From NCBI RefSeq assembly GCF_040436345.1, contig NC_133221.1, positions 28,565,008 to 28,629,007 on the forward strand: a stretch of DNA of 64,000 nt, written 5' to 3'. The notes beneath the pieces are model-generated. The model did not search any database, had not been told where the DNA came from, and worked only from the letters and a program-made list of their open reading frames with translations. Shown piece by piece: positions 1-35,910 of the stretch (positions within the stretch are counted from its first letter, which is position 1; each line of letters opens with the position of its first letter). Origin of the DNA: Pagrus major (taxonomy: Eukaryota; Chordata; Actinopteri; Spariformes; Sparidae). A program made the translations under genes and the position numbers.

Positions 1-2191
1 ACACACACACACAAACAGAAGTCCATAAACAGTTTTATTTCAGCCATGTTCTTCTCTCAGAGAACAGTTCCTCATTATCTTCTATCCCAAGTGGAAAATG
101 TAGTCCCCGGGGAAGTAGGGGGAGAGAGAGAGAGTGACGGGGGCGAATAGATGGAGGGAAAGACACAGAGATGGGGGGGTTGTAGAGGAACAGTGGGAGG
201 AGGAAGGATTAAAATTAGTGAAATGCAGCCCGTGACAAGTTGACTGGCCTGTCTGTCTAATTAGGCAAGAGGAGGCATTTCCGCTGGTCAGGGAAACACT
301 CTATAACTGCTTGAAAATCTGTTCAGCTCACAGACTGAGTGACACAGACCCCACTAGTACTTTACAGAGGAACAAGACTGATACTGTATATTGGACTCTT
401 ATGGGCTGATTAACACATAAACTGAAAGAGTCTAGACATTTAGACTAAGTGTGTTGAGATGAGCTGACTATTTAGTAGACCAAGTGTGACCACTTTGCTT
501 TGAGTTGCTTTGTGCGATTTAAATCAGTTAATCGGGTCTGTTTTGGACAGAAAATATTCAAATGCAGCTCCGAGTTATGACCTTTTGAGCATATTCTTAG
601 TTTGTTGAACATTGTTGATGGCGTCTCCTTAGGCTGAACAATTTGAGTGAAATATGTAATTGCAGTATTCCTGTTCTACATTGCTAATGCAATATAAATT
701 TTGGGTTATTTTTATTAATAAGATACAAGCACACAGATGTGGTCTACATAGTATTAAAAGGTAGAGCATCATCACAAACTGATCTTGTTTCTACATGAAC
801 ATAATCAGATGAATGGATGCAGTGGTTTGTTGTTGAGGTCCCACCAAGGGCTCCGACCAAAATGTTAACTCTTAACTAAACTCTAATACTGTCAAGTTCA
901 TAGTGCTGACTGGAAAAATGTTTGCCTGATAAGCCATCCTACAGATGGTGTATGTTGGCACTGTTCAGATGTGTATCACACTAATTACAATCCCTGCTTC
1001 CCCTCTGTGTATCAGGATTCCTCCTTGTCTCGTGTCCTTATCCACTGAACATGTCCAAAAACATTTTACATGAGACTCAGCCATGAACTGTGTGCACTGT
1101 CTGCCCTTCTTTACAAGAGGAGGATGTACAGTCAAGTACAGATAGACAGAGCGGAAGAGGGGGAGGATCCAGAGAAGAGAGGAAGAGCAACATAACCCTG
1201 CTGATGTTTCTCCAACATGAAAGCCTTTCATCAGGACAGTTGCGGTCAGAGTCCTGCTCCCCAGCTCTTCTTTATTTTTAGTCAAGAAAATACATTCAAG
1301 ATGAGATAGTGACAGAGATACAGCAGAGGAAACACTGTGCAAACAAATGTTTCTCTCTCTGATACTGTTAAACTTTCTTTACTGGAGCCTTTTTCCTCAA
1401 GGCCATCATACATATATTTGATTTTTTTTTGTTAGCTAACAGAAACAAAACAAAGGAAGTGATGAGGAGATGGAATGATGGAGTAATGGCTGAAAAACTG
1501 CGCCACAGTCCCATGTTTTCCCAACATGCAGCTCAACATTGCAGCTGACCCAACATCCCCCTCACCCTACAGACTTCCTGTCACTTCCTATAGGAATCTG
1601 TCACTCATTGCTGTGAAAACATGTCAGCCCCAGATTCGTTTTGAGCATTTTTCAGTGCCAAAGCTGTGAGACCGACAACTCAGCCAAAACCAGGAGAGTT
1701 TAGGTATCACAGTATTAATTCAAACAGTTTACTGTGAGCAGCCTGCTGAATCATAACAGTAGGTGGTGGAAACCATGAAATGAATAAATGCAATTTGGGG
1801 GATCAGAGTGACATCAATAGTAAGTAATCTCTGATTAGACTTTTGTGGCCTTGAGTCCAGGCCTATGGTTTCCCTCCTGCAGGCTGTGTACTTCACCAAA
1901 TACTCATGTAGTCAGTGTGAGTCATCCAGATAACAGGATCCAAATGTATCGTTTTAACATTACAAGGACTACGGCTGTCTCTCCTGACTAAAGGAGTCGC
2001 CACTTTATCACAGACAGCTTGGGTAATTGCCGAGATAGGCTGGCATGTTTTGAGTTCAAGCTGTGTGTGCGAGTGCGTGTGACAAGCGTGGGCTGAGCAA
2101 GGGAATGAACAAGTGGTTGAGCAATGTTGATGAGAGTTAAAACCATAAGCATGACAGCTAAGTTAGCCAAGTTGGGACTTCGCCAGTCCGC

Positions 2192-2194
<3 letters not shown>

Positions 2195-2247
<53 letters not shown>
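2195..2247. repeat. (GT)n microsatellite
   Basis: About 26 perfect GT units, followed by a mixed GC/GT stretch to about 2,280. Open frames across it on both strands (poly Cys-Val or His-Thr) are artefacts. Confidence 0.97.
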
Positions 2248-2249
<2 letters not shown>

Positions 2250-5200
2250 AGTGCGCGTGCACGTGCGTGCGTGTGTGTGTGCACCATCAGGGGCATAAGC
2301 CGCACTAATTGGCCAGTGGGTTTGACCTGTCTTGAATCTAACAGGAAGAGACCATTACAGATCTGTCTTATGGGGGATCTTACATAACGACACCCAAACT
2401 GGTGCAGCACCTGAAGTCACAGATTTTAGTAATACTGTATCACTAATTGTACTAGCTTTACATTTTAGGGCATTTCACATTATGATAAAAACAAGAAAAA
2501 ACAGTACTAAAACCCAGAATTATGTTCACATTTTTGCACTTCCAGTTCCCTTGTCTTGAAGTTCATGGGCTTTTGCATGGAATTTCTGTTAAATGCCTGA
2601 AATTAGGTCTGTGGTCAACACAAGTTTAAGAGATTTTTGGGTTTTGTTTTTGACATAAAATATGTCAGAAAGTACTCCACAATGGCAGTTGCTAAAAAGT
2701 GGCACAACTGGACTACAGAAGTTGTCAGGGACATTAAATGTCATCACACTGAACACGGAGACTCATCTACTCACTACTCCTTTAAAGACTCACTGCAGTT
2801 GCAAACTATTCTAAGTTAACTTTACAACTTACAGACTGATCAAAGCTAGCATAATTTTATTGGTCCACTTGTGGCCCAACATTGGTAAGCCTCGGCAGAC
2901 CAAGTCGGCATAGTCTCGGTTGTGAGGTAACACCATAGTGTGGACGGAGAACAGCGTAGATAGTTCTGGGTTGAGTATGGGCCGAGAGAGACGGCTGAAG
3001 GGTGGCACCACTGCTGGGTGGTTGGGTGGCGTGGTGAGTACATCACAAGTGCCATACGGCATATTGCTATTGGCCAGTCTTTTTTTGTAGTCTGGGTTTG
3101 GTGTACTCAGCCACACATCTTACTACAGCTATCGGCTGAAGCTTGGCCTGGATGGCTCCACCCGAGCCCCCATTATGGCAGATGTCCTTCATCCTACATG
3201 TATGTTGGGATGAAACACTGCTAGTGTAGTACGTTGAAGCTTTTTACTCCTGACGATTGCATTTGTGCTTCAAAAATCATAAAAGTGGTGTTCATTTGTG
3301 AAGATTATCTTGTTGAACAAAGCGTGTACGTTTCATAAACTTGTGTTTGACACAGAGCTTATTTTCTGCAATAATCCAAAATCCAATTCAAAATCCCTTA
3401 AGCTTTTTGTTGAAGTAACCAGGGCAACTCTAACTTCCGGTTTGGCCTCCAAAAATACCCCAAAAATACTAACAAAAACTTTGATGTAGAGGTCCACCAG
3501 TTCTGTTCTTGTTACTAACAGAGTATTCCTGTCTTTGTGTCTTCTTGTTTTTCGTCCCATTTGTCTCAATTCACCTCCTCAGGCCTCAATGGGATGATAA
3601 ACAAAAAAAAAAATCCAAAGAAGACAACAAAGACTTTCACCACAGAGTCGTCTTGTTTGGGAGCTGCAGTGTACTGCAGAGGGTGACGGGCCCTAAAGCA
3701 GCTGTTGACAATGCTGAATGTGAATGGATTTTTGTGCGTATGGTAAACACTGTTTAGGCTGAAGGGTGCTGCAAATATAGAAAGAGGAGGGGACGGTGTG
3801 CTTTGGTGAATTGTATCAACAGGATGAGTGACAGAGATGTAGTGGAGGGAAGCTCGACCACAGAGGGCAGACAGGGAGGGAAGGACTGAAGATCTGTAAT
3901 AATGTTGCTGGTTCCATGAGATTTTTTTTCCATTGTTGATCTCTCCCAATCTCATCCTGACCCATGTCTTCCTGCTTTGTTTATTTACCCAGGCTTATTT
4001 TTGTCCGGCTTAGAGCCTTCAGCCTCTTGCTTGGTTTGGGAGGAGGGTAAAGATGGGTACATGAGAACACCACTGAGGTTCTACATGTACCAAGCAAGTG
4101 ACATGTGTGTATTACAGTTTGTGTTTTCCATCTGCCTAACTGTATGTGTGTATGAGTGTGTAGTCAAAACTGTTGACCCCCAGCTCCATAACAGGGAATT
4201 GCGTCCCACTTGATCATTAAAGCTCCACCACAGGGACCCATGTGACCTGTGATATCTTCGGCCTCCCTCTCAGCTGCTTGGAGCGAAAACGAAACAGCCA
4301 GAGACAGAGACCCCTTTATTTCCTTTTGGGGCCAAAAGAAAGTGTGGGAACAAGAGACAAAGAGGGGAAAAGTGCTGAAACAGTGAGGGAAAAAAAAAAG
4401 AAATAAAGAAAATACAGATAGACGCTTTGTTAGCTGGCCTCACATATAGAAAAGCACTAAAAGTGTGATATGGGACTCCTAAGTCCACAGGATACAAGTG
4501 TTTCACCCATAGGTGTTGTTCTTGCTTAGCCGTGGCCTTGAAGTCCCCTCGTGTTAGTCAGGGTGCTTTCTGGTTTTCTCATGAAGTCCACCTTGTCATG
4601 ATTAAGAGGCATTAGACATGTGGGATGCATTTGAAGTCTAGTTCCAAAGCTAAGCCAGGTAACTCACAAAACTGCCATTAAATGAGTCCTGCAGGTTTGA
4701 GCAAAAGAGAGACCATCTGCATTTTTGACTGCCAGACATACGTACATAAAAAAGTTCAAGTTAGTTTTAACATTACATTTCTAACAGAGGTCTGCTCAGA
4801 GTTGCCTTCGGAGCTCTGAAGCTAGGACCGAAAACAGAGATACTTAATTGCAAGAACGTGATATAATGTACAGTGGTAACTATTACAGAAATCCTCCTCT
4901 CCCCACATGACAACAACTTTCCAAACCATTTCTCTTGGGGTGACATTCCAGTACAGCTGCAGCCAGCGAGCCGAGCATGTAAGTAAGTGGGATTTGTATC
5001 ATCCTGAGAGAACCAAATTGTTCCCCTAACCCCTCTAAGCAAGCTTTGAAGCATAGAGTGTTATACAGAGTGGGCAAGAGCAATGGTAGTATTATCCACC
5101 CTTGTGAACCACAAGGGCTTCAGTCAACAGGTGGATGTGAAATTGTCCTTTAAATAGAGCACATGATGACCATTCCCCATCCCAACACACATTGAGGTTG

Positions 5201-7969
5201 TGTGGCCACACAACACACCAAATTATGGTGGAAAAGCATTCCTCTGACTTCTTTTTTCTCCTTCTTTGGAATGATTGTAATTGACTTGGACAGGTTTTAA
5301 CATACATTCCTTTAACTGTTTACCAATTTTGAATTTGAGCTATGACAGAAAACAGGTGTCATAAAGGTATGCCATATTCCTCAAACTCATGACAAGCATG
5401 AGCCTTGAGGCTAGTACAGGACACTGGTACATTAACCAGAACTCCTCCTTGAGATGTAACTGTTATTACAACATGTCTGACTGGTCAAATTAGCATCTTT
5501 CTTTGACCTCTCTTGTAATCTTAGGTGGCTGTACTGCGCTGTTGAGTCATTTCTTTGTGGGTGCTTCATTGATGCTGACATACCTATTGCATCACCGTTG
5601 TTATCGCAGTCCAGAGACAAAATTGCCCTCTGGGTTCTTAGATTGATATAAGACATCACTGTTCTGTAGCTCGCTCACTGATGATGGTGGTGATGAAAGC
5701 ACACAAGGTCACAGCCAGCACCGGCTTTCATTGCTGATTCGTTGCAGCTTTCATCAGTGCTCTCTGATTGGCTCTCCCAAGGGAGCTTAAGGAATGGGAA
5801 GCTATTAAGCCTAAGGCTGACCATCAAAAGAAATGTTTCATGAGTGCAGAAGCAGAAGCAGCTTTATTTACAATCATGTTAAGTACAATGTAGTGAAACG
5901 TGTTCTCTACCTGTAGCCCATATGGCGCACATGGACCACCTCCAGTAACCCCTAACCCTCACCCTTGTTTGAACATTTTTTGTTCATGTACTGTGCCTGG
6001 GTTGCCTCTCAGTGGTCTTTTAAAGTCAGCAATCAGCTTTATCTTTATCAATGATTTTTCCATCCACAAATACTTTCTCACATCACCTCTCAGATGTTTT
6101 GGTGTGGTGTTTTTCTGTCTGGCATGGTTTGCTGGTTCACTCCATTTTGGATTAGAGAACAACAATGCCCAACTTAAGTCACATGGCAATAGGGCATGCA
6201 GGGGGTTAGCCCCATTGGCGACCACTTCGCACATTCCGACATGATTTGATCACATAGTGTTCTCAGCAAACCTTTTTTCCCCGTTGTCCAGCAGCAAGTT
6301 TTGTCTTTGAAGGATTTTTTGTGATCTTCTCAATCTCTTCATTCTGCCTGGAAAGATAAAATGCTTGCCAGCGAAAAACCAATGTTTCATTTATCATATA
6401 TTTCCAAAGCCTGTAAAACAGAACAGAGCGGCAAAGTCTTTTAAATGTTGGTTCCGCCATGGACAAACATCTTCTAAGTCTGGGCAGAAAGTACACATCT
6501 GTAAGATCACAAAAGTACCGGAAAGATTCAAATAGTTGCTGTATAACAGGAGAAAAATAATGAAGGCTGTCCCGAATTCCATTTTTGGGGATTCAAAGCT
6601 TCAGTGAGAATTTACTGCAGATATACAAAGCTTCTACAGGGGCAGGGCTATGCTTTTCTTGAACTTGTGGCCATGATTCACTAATATACTGTCACTATGA
6701 GTTTAGACAACGACAGGAGGTGAAGACATCAGTCGCTCTCAGTTCCATTCCTTGCCTCCAAAGTCTAAAAGGTCAACTTGATGAACAAGTGACTGTTGAG
6801 TTGTTGCCCACACGTAGGGAGGGTTGAGCTTGCAGTTGTCACAGCCTGGTGCTTGTGGGACTACATTTGTTCACACAGAACACAAATGCTCGCTTGCAAG
6901 TATCATTTTCAATCACGGATATTCTTCTGTGCGCTCCTGACACCTGTACCCACTAGGCTTTTAGGGCACATTCAAATACGGATTTGGATTTTGATTATAA
7001 TGCAGTGGTAGAACTCCAATGCTTTAAAAGCATTTGGGGTCAGCCCTAAAAGTAACATTTTCCTTTAAGGTTTGGCTAGGGAATGCTGTGTGACTAAATC
7101 AGGGAGAAGTGTAATATAAATCGGTCGAGCGATGTATCATATGGTCAGTGTTTCCATAAATAATGTCATTGATTTTCTTATACTGTATTCACACACGTAG
7201 ACTGATTCACTCTCGAACACTGTCGCAGGCTCTCACAAACACACCCGTTTCTCACACTAATAACATACCAAGGCTGCTACCTCACCCCCTAGTTATGCTT
7301 CTTAGAAACCACAGCTCTTAAGCCATGCGTTGAGAAGAGAGAGCTGTGCATTATCCATTAGCTATGCTTCTTTTGGCTTTGATGGATCAAAGAGCATGTA
7401 AAGAGCTGGAGGAGCCAGGGCCACTGCAGCAAAACAAAACGGACAGAGAGGAAGAGGACAGAGGGCTGGCAGCTGGAGATGGAGATGGAGGGAAGAGGGC
7501 AGGGGAAGGGAAGGAGGAGGGAGGAGAGGGTTATGGGGGTCACGGCTGTCTGAGTGTCGCCAGCTGGACCCACCTGAGAGGAGGCCGCGGAGGGCAGGGT
7601 TTTACAGGGTGAAGGAGGAGCTGGGGGCAAGTGTATGGACTACAGAGAAAAAATAATAAAACAGAAGTAATATGGATGTTTGTTTTGATCATATTGGTTA
7701 AATTGAAGTCATGCTAACCTTCTTGAGCTAACATTTTAAGCATGTAAGCAGCACTTGAATCAACAGAGCAAGTTAGAACAAGCTTGTCGTGGGTCTTGGT
7801 GTCTTTCAAGGATATCTAGTTCCTGATGGTCACAGGGCATCAAACCTGTGACCCTCCAGTTCTGAGGCACTTCCAAAACCATGAAGACATGAGACAACAG
7901 TGGGGTTTCAAAAGGAAGGTGCAGTGAATGAATGATAACCATCAGCCATAGCCATTTAGGTTTTAAGAA

Positions 7970-8410
7970 AGCTAGATACAAAAGAGGAAAGGCTGGAGGA
8001 AGACAAACAGGAAGGTATTTGTTAGAAAGAAAAGTAAGAGAAGAAAGGGGAAGGAAGCATTGAGCTGGAGAGAAGAGGAGGGAGAGAGGATAAACAAAGG
8101 AAGAGGGGGGGTAATTAGGAGAAGTTGGAGTGAGAGAAAAAGAAAATGAAGAGAAGAGGAAGGGGTAAAAAAAAAAGGAGTGAGGAAGTAGAAAGTACAA
8201 AATAGTGAAAAAAGATGGATGACATGACTGAAGGAGGAAAGTAGCAGGAACACTGACCAGCAGAATAACAAAAGCTCAAGTAAAGAGGGAAGTGGTCAGG
8301 GATAAAAAATGGAGGGAGCAAGTCGGGGAAAGGGAACGAGGAAAGGGAAGGGAGAGATTAACTTCGAGATGGAGTGGTAGACAAGATGACAAGAAGCAAG
8401 GCAAGAGGGA
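7970..8410. repeat. Purine-rich low-complexity block
   Basis: Over roughly 440 bases the + strand is overwhelmingly A and G, with runs such as GGAAAGG, AGAGAAGAGG and GGGGGG. It reads as Phe/Ser/Leu-rich frames on the minus strand, which are not genes. It has the composition expected of triplex-prone DNA. Confidence 0.75.
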
Positions 8411-10579
8411 TGAAAAGAGAAGGAGAGCGATGGGTGGAGGTCTGTGCAGGAAGTTTGTGCGTAAGTGTTGGCCTGGGGAGATGGAATCTGGTGTGGTGTG
8501 TTTGTTCTGGCTTAGCGGCCACCCTCAGCAGGCCCCTGCGCTGGGCACTGGGAATACATGGAAGAGGGAACGATTAGAAATCAAGAAAGAATGGGTCAAT
8601 TAATGAGTAGTGTGAACGTGTCAACCCAGGTAAAGGCTGATTGATGCTGCATTCAGAAATATAAAGCAGTAAAAGGTGCACGGTCAAAATTAGGTAACTG
8701 TAGTCATAACAACTGGAAGTTTGAAACAGTTTGAAACAGTGTGGACGACTTCCAGGACTGGCTGAGTGAGGAGAAACTGGAACTCGTTTCAGGAATCTTG
8801 TTAGAAGCCATTTCAAATGCTACATTTGCCAACAATACCACCAGATTTCATTATGAGTTTTGTGGCATGGCTTTTATTGAAAGTTGCGCACATCGAGCCC
8901 CACAAAGCGAATATGCGGCGTTTGCTCACCCGGTGACATGTGGTACTTGCCAAACCTCAGGACTTTCCCAGTTTACATGGTCCTTCTCTTAGTATCCTCC
9001 TGGGATAGCAAATTCACTCAGACATATATCTCCATCATTACACGGCCGTAAAGCACACATGCAGTTTTAAGTGTTGCTCTGAGAGACTGAGAAAAAGTAG
9101 GCCATACGTTCCTGACATTCTCTAACATGCATCATCTACTTAATGTTCAGATTAGATTATTCTTTGTAATAGTAATCTTACTTGAACAAAACGCCTTGAT
9201 AAATCATGAAGATGGAGGGACTTTACTGCATTTTCCTACCACTAGTGTGTACAACTTTGGGTACAGTGTAATTCCTGGCATGAGCTAAAGGTGGTTAATT
9301 GGAGACTAGACTTTGTCTATATTAAAATGTTATAAATATGACCTTTAAGTAATGAACCACATATGTTGAACCTCTGTGTCGTGTACAAATGCTGAGTAGG
9401 CCCAGTTGACCTTGATTTTTAAACAAGATGACAACAAGATGAGGAAGCAATCTAAGTCCTGGGATCTCACAGGTAATTCTCCCTGGAAACGGGGAAAAGA
9501 TTTTGGCCAGAATTCACCGGAATTGCTCAAATCCCCGTGTTTTAACCCTAAACCCAACTGTATATGTGTAACATATGCGGTCTCTGCAAAAATAACAGTG
9601 TCTTTCACTAACACACTCGACACCTATTCACTCATTATTGCCATCTGATCTGCCCAAAAGTTTTGGCTAAATGCCTGATATGTAAATTGAAAGAATGTTT
9701 GCTTGCTATTCCTGGAAGTAAGATCCCTGCACAAGAGAGAAAGAGAGACAGAAGTAAAGAGAGGGGAAAGATGTATTTGACCGGGACAGGGAGAAGGTAA
9801 TTGTCTGCTTGTTGAGCAGAATGACAAAGTAGGTTACAGCAACTAAAGGGCCCCAAAATCCAGCCCAGTCCTGCAATACCCAAAGAGCATGGACCTGACT
9901 GACGCATTTTTATCACTGTAAATTGATTTGATATGGTGCGGCAGAGTCAAACTCGCAGTATTTTTTAAAAAGGAACTTTTAGAGGTGCTGTCTAAACATA
10001 ATGCATTGTTTTATGTGCTCCGATTTAAGAAAAGAATCTGAGAAATAAAATGAAACTGAGGTGCTTTAGCCAGAGGGAATCAAGAGAAATTAGCCTGACC
10101 CAGCCCAAACCTATCTAGTCAGGAACTGGGTTCAGACTGGGAATAAAAAAAGAACCACAACACAGGATAAGATTTGAGATTCATCTACCTACGGAGATGG
10201 AAAAAGACATTAATTCTCAGAGTGAGTCATACAGGAACATTGTCCAGTAAGTCATTTGATAGCTGATGTTCAACCTGAACCGGTTTCCTGCGACTGCGGT
10301 CAGACAAGGCAAGTCTGAATTTAGCTCATTATCTGTTCCTCTGCCTTCCTGTTGATGTCTGTTGTTACGTACAAGCAACAGTAGAAAACTGAGCTTGATG
10401 CCAAAGAAAGAAGGGAAGAAAGAAAGATTAACACGAACCATACAGCACACACACACGGTGGTGACACACCCCCAGGTTCAGGGCCTGTGTAACTTCCCTT
10501 TTGTGCACAATGAGATATACACAGCCCTTGCCCTTTTCCTGTATCCAAATAAACAGTCCAAAAAGGCTAAGTAGCGGGA

Positions 10580-10617
10580 ACAGTGTGTGTGTAGCGTGTG
10601 TGTGTGTGTGTGTGTGC
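10580..10617. repeat. (GT)n microsatellite
   Basis: A short interrupted GT array, one of several in the presumed tns2 5' intron. No gene signal is associated with it. Confidence 0.85.
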
Positions 10618-11239
10618 GAGCACCCACACGTGTGTGTCCATGTGTTGCGTGTGTTACGTAAGCATGACTGTGGCCCTCAGCCCCCTTCATTAGGGCTGCT
10701 GTCCAGCTCTGGCTTCCCCTGGTCACAGTTCACTGACCTGTAGGCCCACAACAGACATGGGAATTAGACATGTCTCTCAGTGTGTGTGTGTGTTTCTGCC
10801 TCAGTGCTCCTCCAGCTGTGTAGCTGTGCATTTGGCTTCACATTTGCACATACTTTACATTTTGTAAACATGCTCTCAAACATCAGCTCTACTTGTATTT
10901 ACTTTGCACTTGAGAGCATCTAAGTAGTTTTACAGACAGTGTTTGTTCTCGATTCATCATCATGTGGCTCTGTATGCCTCCCCCAGTCTGGCCTCAATGA
11001 GTTGCATTGCTGAGCTGTCTGATAGTGGTGAAATGCTATCTTGATCTTAGATGGGCAGCATTCCCAACAGTAGTTAAAAAATGAGATACAAGGTTGAAAT
11101 GTTGAAAAGTTATTGTTGACTGATGGCCCAAAGTTCCTTCATAAATAATTTTGACATTGGTCCTTCAATACACACAAAGTTTGGTTCCCTAGTGCTGTTT
11201 GAGGGACAGTTTGTTTTTTTTGTTTTTTTGTTTTTTTTG

Positions 11240-12480
11240 CTGAAAAATCTTAAAATGATAGTCAAATACTTTGGGAAATACTCTTTTTTGCTTTCTTGCC
11301 ATTTGTGAAATGAGAGGATGGATACCACCTTTATGTCTGTCGGTTAAATATGGAGCTAGGAGACCGTTAGCTTAGCTAAGCATAAAGACTGGAGGCAGGG
11401 AAAAACAGCTAGCCTAGTTCTGTCCAAAGGTGAAAAATACACCTACTAGCGCCTCGTAAGCTCACTAATAAACACGTGTATCTCTCTCGTTAAACCCTAA
11501 AAAAAAAAACCCTAACTGTAAAAACAGCGAGCTGTAGTTTAATGAGGAGTCTGATTCTGAAACTATTTACTGGTGTAAGCTAGTGCTCTTGTGGTAAGCC
11601 AACAGATGCAGTTAAGTTATTGTTGACTAATGGTACAGTCATGTGAATATGCTAGCCTACTTATTTGCCTACTGACTACTTGGTGTCAGTTTTTTGTGGA
11701 TATTTTATCTCAAAAACGTTAGTCCCACACTTTGGGAAATACCCTTATTGCTTTCTGGCCAACCGTGAAATGAGAAAATTGATGCCATTCATATCCGTCC
11801 ATTTGATAGAGAGTTGAGAGACAGTTAGCTAGCTCAGCACAAAGACGAGGCATGGGAAAACAGCTTACCCAACTCTGTCTTAAGGCAAAAAATACCTACT
11901 AGCACCTTCAATGCTAACTAATAAACATGTAATATCTTTTTTTAGCCCTTAAAACAAATTGTAAAAACAGTAAACTGTGGTTTTACGGGAGTTTAGTGCT
12001 GGATGTTTTTTATTGGTGTAAGCTAACATTAGCTTACTCTGAGGGAGCTGCATCTCTGAAATTCAAAAAACAGCCTTCCTTTATCCACTTTATTTCCATC
12101 TATAGTGCCAAGTCAAAAATATTTCTTCACAATACCCCTCAGACACTTTGGTATCATAATTATCTGTTCAGCATAGCATCTGTCGTTAGCAAAAAGTACA
12201 GCATAGCCTAGCCAATTTAACTGAGGCTAACTGTCTCTTGGCTTCAGATTTATATTTACTAAAATCAAAATGTAAATATGGCAACCTGTGGTTTCATGGG
12301 GTATTTGGTGCTAGAACTTTTCATTGACCTAAGCTAACACTCTAGTGACAAGCTCACATTAGCTACTATGAGTCAGCTGCATTTTTGAAATTCAACAAAG
12401 AGCCTTGTCTTTATTCACTGTATTTTCATCCGTGGCCCCATCAGACAGAATTTGTTTGGTGGATTTGTCATTCTTTATCT
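11240..12480. repeat. Two to three diverged copies of a teleost interspersed repeat
   Basis: The same unit recurs: a TTTGGGAAATAC start, TGAAATGAGA, a GAGACNGTTAGCT segment, an AAAGAC-to-GGGAAAACAGCT segment, CTGTC, ACCTACTAGC, AATAAACA and TGTAAAAACAG. Clear copies run from about 11,258-11,560 and 11,715-11,970, with a partial third near 12,100-12,340. Related sequence appears at 21,050-21,500, 52,430-52,620 and 62,760-63,260. It has no coding frame. Confidence 0.75.
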
Positions 12481-12622
12481 TTTTGTCTGAGGAAGCATTT
12501 AATCATTTCCCATTTCCCTGACTCCTTCCATCTGTCCTGAAGCAAAAAGGATGGGTTTCTTTTTTTGTGTGTGTGTGAGAACCAGTCTTGTATTTACATG
12601 AGGCTGTCTTTGTGTGTTGCAG

Positions 12623-35910
<23,288 letters not shown>

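Larger units (their letters stand above)
1..12622. other. Gene-free stretch, probably 5' intron of tns2
   Basis: The first recognisable tns2 exon begins at 12,623 mid-protein in phase 0, so upstream exons must exist. I scanned this stretch for a C1-domain Cys/His exon and found none. Short open frames here have no family resemblance, and several are just (TG)n repeats read in frame. It holds simple repeats, a purine-rich block at about 7,970-8,410 and a teleost interspersed repeat cluster at about 11,240-12,480. An undetected small or non-coding first exon cannot be excluded. Confidence 0.5.

Noticed and set aside
2840-3220. GC-richer stretch with open frames on both strands, considered as a gene fragment
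   Set aside because: No domain, no consistent splice sites, and both strands are equally open. It may be a decayed repeat, but I could not define its ends.
8741-8992. An 83-codon plus-strand open frame with an acidic, protein-like start (DDFQDWLSEEKLELVSG)
   Set aside because: The start looks protein-like, but the frame lacks flanking splice sites I would trust, the second half is not protein-like, and it does not match tensin or a known transposase.
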